This document shows, piece by piece, positions 61,935 to 64,000 of a stretch of 64,000 nucleotides of DNA. Both the position numbers and the translations under genes were made by a program. The DNA is taken from the NCBI GenBank assembly GCA_951813395.1, contig OX638356.1, positions 475,340 through 539,339 on the forward strand. The letters run 5' to 3'. The notes beneath the pieces are model-generated. The model was not told the origin of the DNA. It made no database searches and saw only the letters and a program-made list of their open reading frames with translations. Numbering within the stretch: position 1 is the stretch's first letter; every line of letters starts with the position of its first letter. The stretch comes from Longimicrobiales bacterium (lineage in GTDB: Bacteria; Gemmatimonadota; Gemmatimonadetes; Longimicrobiales; Gaopeijiaceae).

Positions 61935-62815
61935 CCGCGAAACCGCGAGGCCCGCAGCCGCTCCGCGCGCTGCCACAAGCCTGGTGCTTCCAGCGATTGC
62001 GCCACGTCCCGGAAGCCGTCGGTTGCGCCACGCCACTCCAGCTCATCCACGTCGTCGAAAAGGGCCGCGCTATCGCGTAACGTCGCGAGGTCACGAAACA
62101 GGAAGGCCGCTGCGCGATTCACCCTGAGCGACTCGGCCAGCCGTTTTGCGCCCCGCACCTTGACGTCCCAGCGAAGGGGATGCCCCGGGATGTCCTCCAG
62201 GTGGCCGTAGCGGGCCAGGATCGTCGCCGTGGACTTGGCCCCCCACCCGGGAACGCCCGGGAAGCCGTCGGCGCTGTCTCCCACGAGCGCGAGGTAGTCG
62301 GGAATGCTGGCCGGGGCAACGCCGAACCTGGCGACCACGCCGCGCTCGTCGCGCACTTCGTCCTTCCGCCGGTCCCACTGCACCACGCGGTCGCCGACCA
62401 CGCACTGGGACAGATCCTTGTCGGGAGTGCAGATGATCACCCGTTTCACGCGGGGGTCCCGACGGGCCCGGGCCGCACCCGACGCAAGCCCGTCGTCCGC
62501 CTCCAGTTCCTCCATCGGCCACACGGGCACGCCCATCGCCGTGAGCGCCTCTTCCAGGGGGTGGAACTGGGCCAGCAGCGCGGGATCGATCCCCTCGCCC
62601 GTCTTGTAGCCGGGCCAGAGATCATTGCGGAACGACTCGATCACGTGATCCGTCGCGACCGCCATGTGGGTGGCTCCCCGTTCCAGCATGCCGAGCAGCG
62701 ATGCGATCACTCCGCGCATGCCACCCACCTCGCGGCCCGCCGCGTCTGTCGCGGATGGGGCGCCGAAGTGGTGGCGGAAGAGTTCGTAGGTGCCGTCTAC
62801 GAGGTGGATGTTCAA
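61931..62815 (-). CDS. PolA-type 5'-3' exonuclease / flap endonuclease
   Basis: 294 residues, stand-alone version of the N-terminal nuclease of DNA polymerase I. Motifs: IHLVDGTYELFR, SFRNDLWPGYKTG, LEADDGLAS, ICTPDKDLSQCV and the helix-3-turn-helix GVPGWGAKSTATILARYG. The Asp cluster binds two metals and the enzyme removes RNA primers and flaps. TTG 62815 is chosen because the fold begins at IHLVDG. The upstream ATG 62905 would overlap the start of the divergent gene and add an unconserved leader. It has no clear ribosome site, so the start is uncertain. Confidence 0.82.
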   Translation of the reverse strand: MNIHLVDGTYELFRHHFGAPSATDAAGREVGGMRGVIASLLGMLERGATHMAVATDHVIESFRNDLWPGYKTGEGIDPALLAQFHPLEEALTAMGVPVWPMEELEADDGLASGAARARRDPRVKRVIICTPDKDLSQCVVGDRVVQWDRRKDEVRDERGVVARFGVAPASIPDYLALVGDSADGFPGVPGWGAKSTATILARYGHLEDIPGHPLRWDVKVRGAKRLAESLRVNRAAAFLFRDLATLRDSAALFDDVDELEWRGATDGFRDVAQSLEAPGLWQRAERLRASRFRG

Positions 62816-62903
62816 GGGCGGGACGCGTACTATGACGGGGCTGAACAATGCAAGGTGCCCACAGTCGCCTCCCGTCGTACCGAGCGCAACAAGGAGCTGC
62901 TCC

Positions 62904-64000
62904 ATGACTGCCGTCCCCAGTCGCCGACACCTATCCGTAGTCGCCATCGCGATCTTCGCCATCCCGTTCCCGGCGACCGCCCAGGAGACCCACGCCGCCG
63001 ACCTGCTGACGGTCGGACACTACCTGGACATGGAGCGCGTGGGCGATCCGCAGATTTCGCCGGACGGAAACCGGATCGTCTTCACCAGGTCGTGGGTGAA
63101 CAAGATGGAAGACCGCTTCGAGTCCGAAATCCGGATCATGGACGCCGACGGGGCCCGCCAGCGCCGCCTGCTGGAGGGTTCGAGTCCCCGGTGGTCTCCG
63201 GATGGCACGCGGGTGGCGTACCTCGCGCCGGGCGAGCCTTCCGGGCAGCAGATCTGGGTGCGCTGGATGGACGCGGAGGGTCCGCCCACGCAGGTCACGC
63301 GCGAAACCGAGGCCCCGAGCAACTTCCAGTGGTCGCCCGATGGGGAATACATCTACTTCCAGCGCTTCGTGGCGCACCCGAATCCCTGGCCGATCGACCT
63401 GCCGGCGCCGCCGGAGGGTGCGAACTGGACGGCGCCACCCCGGGTCATCGACCGGATCCACTACCGCTACGACCGGGTCGGATTCCTGGACGAGGGCTTC
63501 ACGCATCTGTTCCGCGTTCCGAGCGGCGGCGGCACCGCCCGCCAGCTGACCAGCGGGGAATGGAACGCCGGCGCCACCTTCGCGCCGGGCGTGGGCAACG
63601 TCGGGTACAACCTGACTCCCGACGGCGGCACCCTTCTCTTCGACGGCCTCATGGAGGATGCCGACAACCGCTATCGCGAGTCGCACATCTACGCACTGGA
63701 CCACGCGACGGGCGACATCCGCCAACTGACCTCCGAGCGCGGGCCGTGGGCGCGTCCGCTGGTGTCGCCCGACGGACGGCACATCGCGTACACGGGCTTC
63801 CCCTGGACCTCCCAGACCTACAAGACCACCGAGCTGTATGTGATGGACGCCGACGGCGGCAACGCGCGCCTCATCACGCGCGACCTCGACAGGGACATCG
63901 GCTCCTTGCACTGGTCCGAGGACTCGGGCGGCGTGTACTTCACCGCCGGCGACCGCGGCACGATGAACGTCCACTTCGCGACCACGGACGGCGAGGTCAC
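62904..64000 (+). CDS. Secreted S9 family peptidase, 3' end outside window
   Basis: At least 365 residues, open to the right edge with no stop, so only the N-terminal part is seen. ATG 62904 has AAGGAG at 62891-62896. The signal peptide (VVAIAIFAIPFPATAQ) is followed by a TolB/DPPIV-like propeller with repeated SPDG and SEDSG turns (QISPDGNRIVFTRSWVNK, WSPDGTRVAYLAPGEP, LVSPDGRHIAYTGFPW). The layout matches acylaminoacyl/prolyl oligopeptidases; the catalytic domain must lie beyond base 64000. Third S9 gene of the window. Confidence 0.85.
   Translation, partial: MTAVPSRRHLSVVAIAIFAIPFPATAQETHAADLLTVGHYLDMERVGDPQISPDGNRIVFTRSWVNKMEDRFESEIRIMDADGARQRRLLEGSSPRWSPDGTRVAYLAPGEPSGQQIWVRWMDAEGPPTQVTRETEAPSNFQWSPDGEYIYFQRFVAHPNPWPIDLPAPPEGANWTAPPRVIDRIHYRYDRVGFLDEGFTHLFRVPSGGGTARQLTSGEWNAGATFAPGVGNVGYNLTPDGGTLLFDGLMEDADNRYRESHIYALDHATGDIRQLTSERGPWARPLVSPDGRHIAYTGFPWTSQTYKTTELYVMDADGGNARLITRDLDRDIGSLHWSEDSGGVYFTAGDRGTMNVHFATTDGEV

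Noticed and set aside
1-64000. tRNA, rRNA, riboswitch or CRISPR array
   Set aside because: No cloverleaf, rRNA-like block, conserved riboswitch core or regularly spaced repeat-spacer pattern was seen by eye. A covariance-model search would be needed to exclude small RNAs.

Overview
The window reads like a chromosomal segment of a high-GC, Gram-negative, aerobic bacterium of the FCB type, most likely Gemmatimonadota. The case rests on gene content, not on a marker gene. There are three SusC/SusD outer-membrane pairs, many secreted S9 peptidases and serine hydrolases, a DUF4837 lipoprotein, an orphan ADOP-type FtsX permease, a DUF222-HNH protein and a caa3/aa3-type oxidase operon with a separate cytochrome c. 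No rRNA, tRNA or CRISPR array was seen.

Layout. 1-4617: an OprP-like porin cut by the left edge, a secreted TolB/CehA metallohydrolase on the minus strand, and a periplasmic cupin coupled to a lipoprotein thioredoxin. 4614-10432 (minus): a tightly packed cytochrome c oxidase operon (triheme cytochrome c, small membrane protein, subunits II, I, III, IV, a second III-like subunit, and a small CPVC protein). 10605-15151: a plug-only lipoprotein, a CocE-type hydrolase and a BKACE enzyme, divergent from a lambda-crystallin-type dehydrogenase. The last two look like a carnitine or beta-keto-acid cleavage pair around a shared inverted repeat. 15143-16757: a DUF222-HNH gene enclosed by imperfect inverted repeats. 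16924-22506: secreted MBL, beta-lactamase-like and alpha/beta hydrolases. 22614-31033: SusC, SusD, a plug-like lipoprotein and two tandem NqrB/RnfD-like membrane proteins, each fused to a Cys-rich Sel1-like tail. 31046-32429 (minus): a three-gene toxin-antitoxin-SecB-like chaperone (TAC) module of visibly lower GC, the most striking accessory system here. 32598-37761: two divergent DPP-IV-type S9 peptidases. 37907-47044: two tandemly duplicated SusC/SusD pairs separated by a strong terminator. 47097-56810: a plug-only protein, two serine hydrolases, an ADOP permease, a secreted SoxA-like flavoenzyme with its own cytochrome c, and DUF4837. 56813-64000: dnaE, an alpha/beta hydrolase, a PolA-type 5'-3' exonuclease and a third S9 peptidase that runs off the right edge.

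Together the genes describe a respiring scavenger. Secreted peptidases, esterases and beta-lactamase-fold hydrolases break down peptides and esters, SusCD/TonB systems import products, and electrons from flavoenzyme/cytochrome pairs feed an aa3-type oxidase. Convergent gene pairs often share a CTAG stop overlap, and ATGA, TGATG and GTGA couplings are common. This points to a compact, coupled gene organisation.
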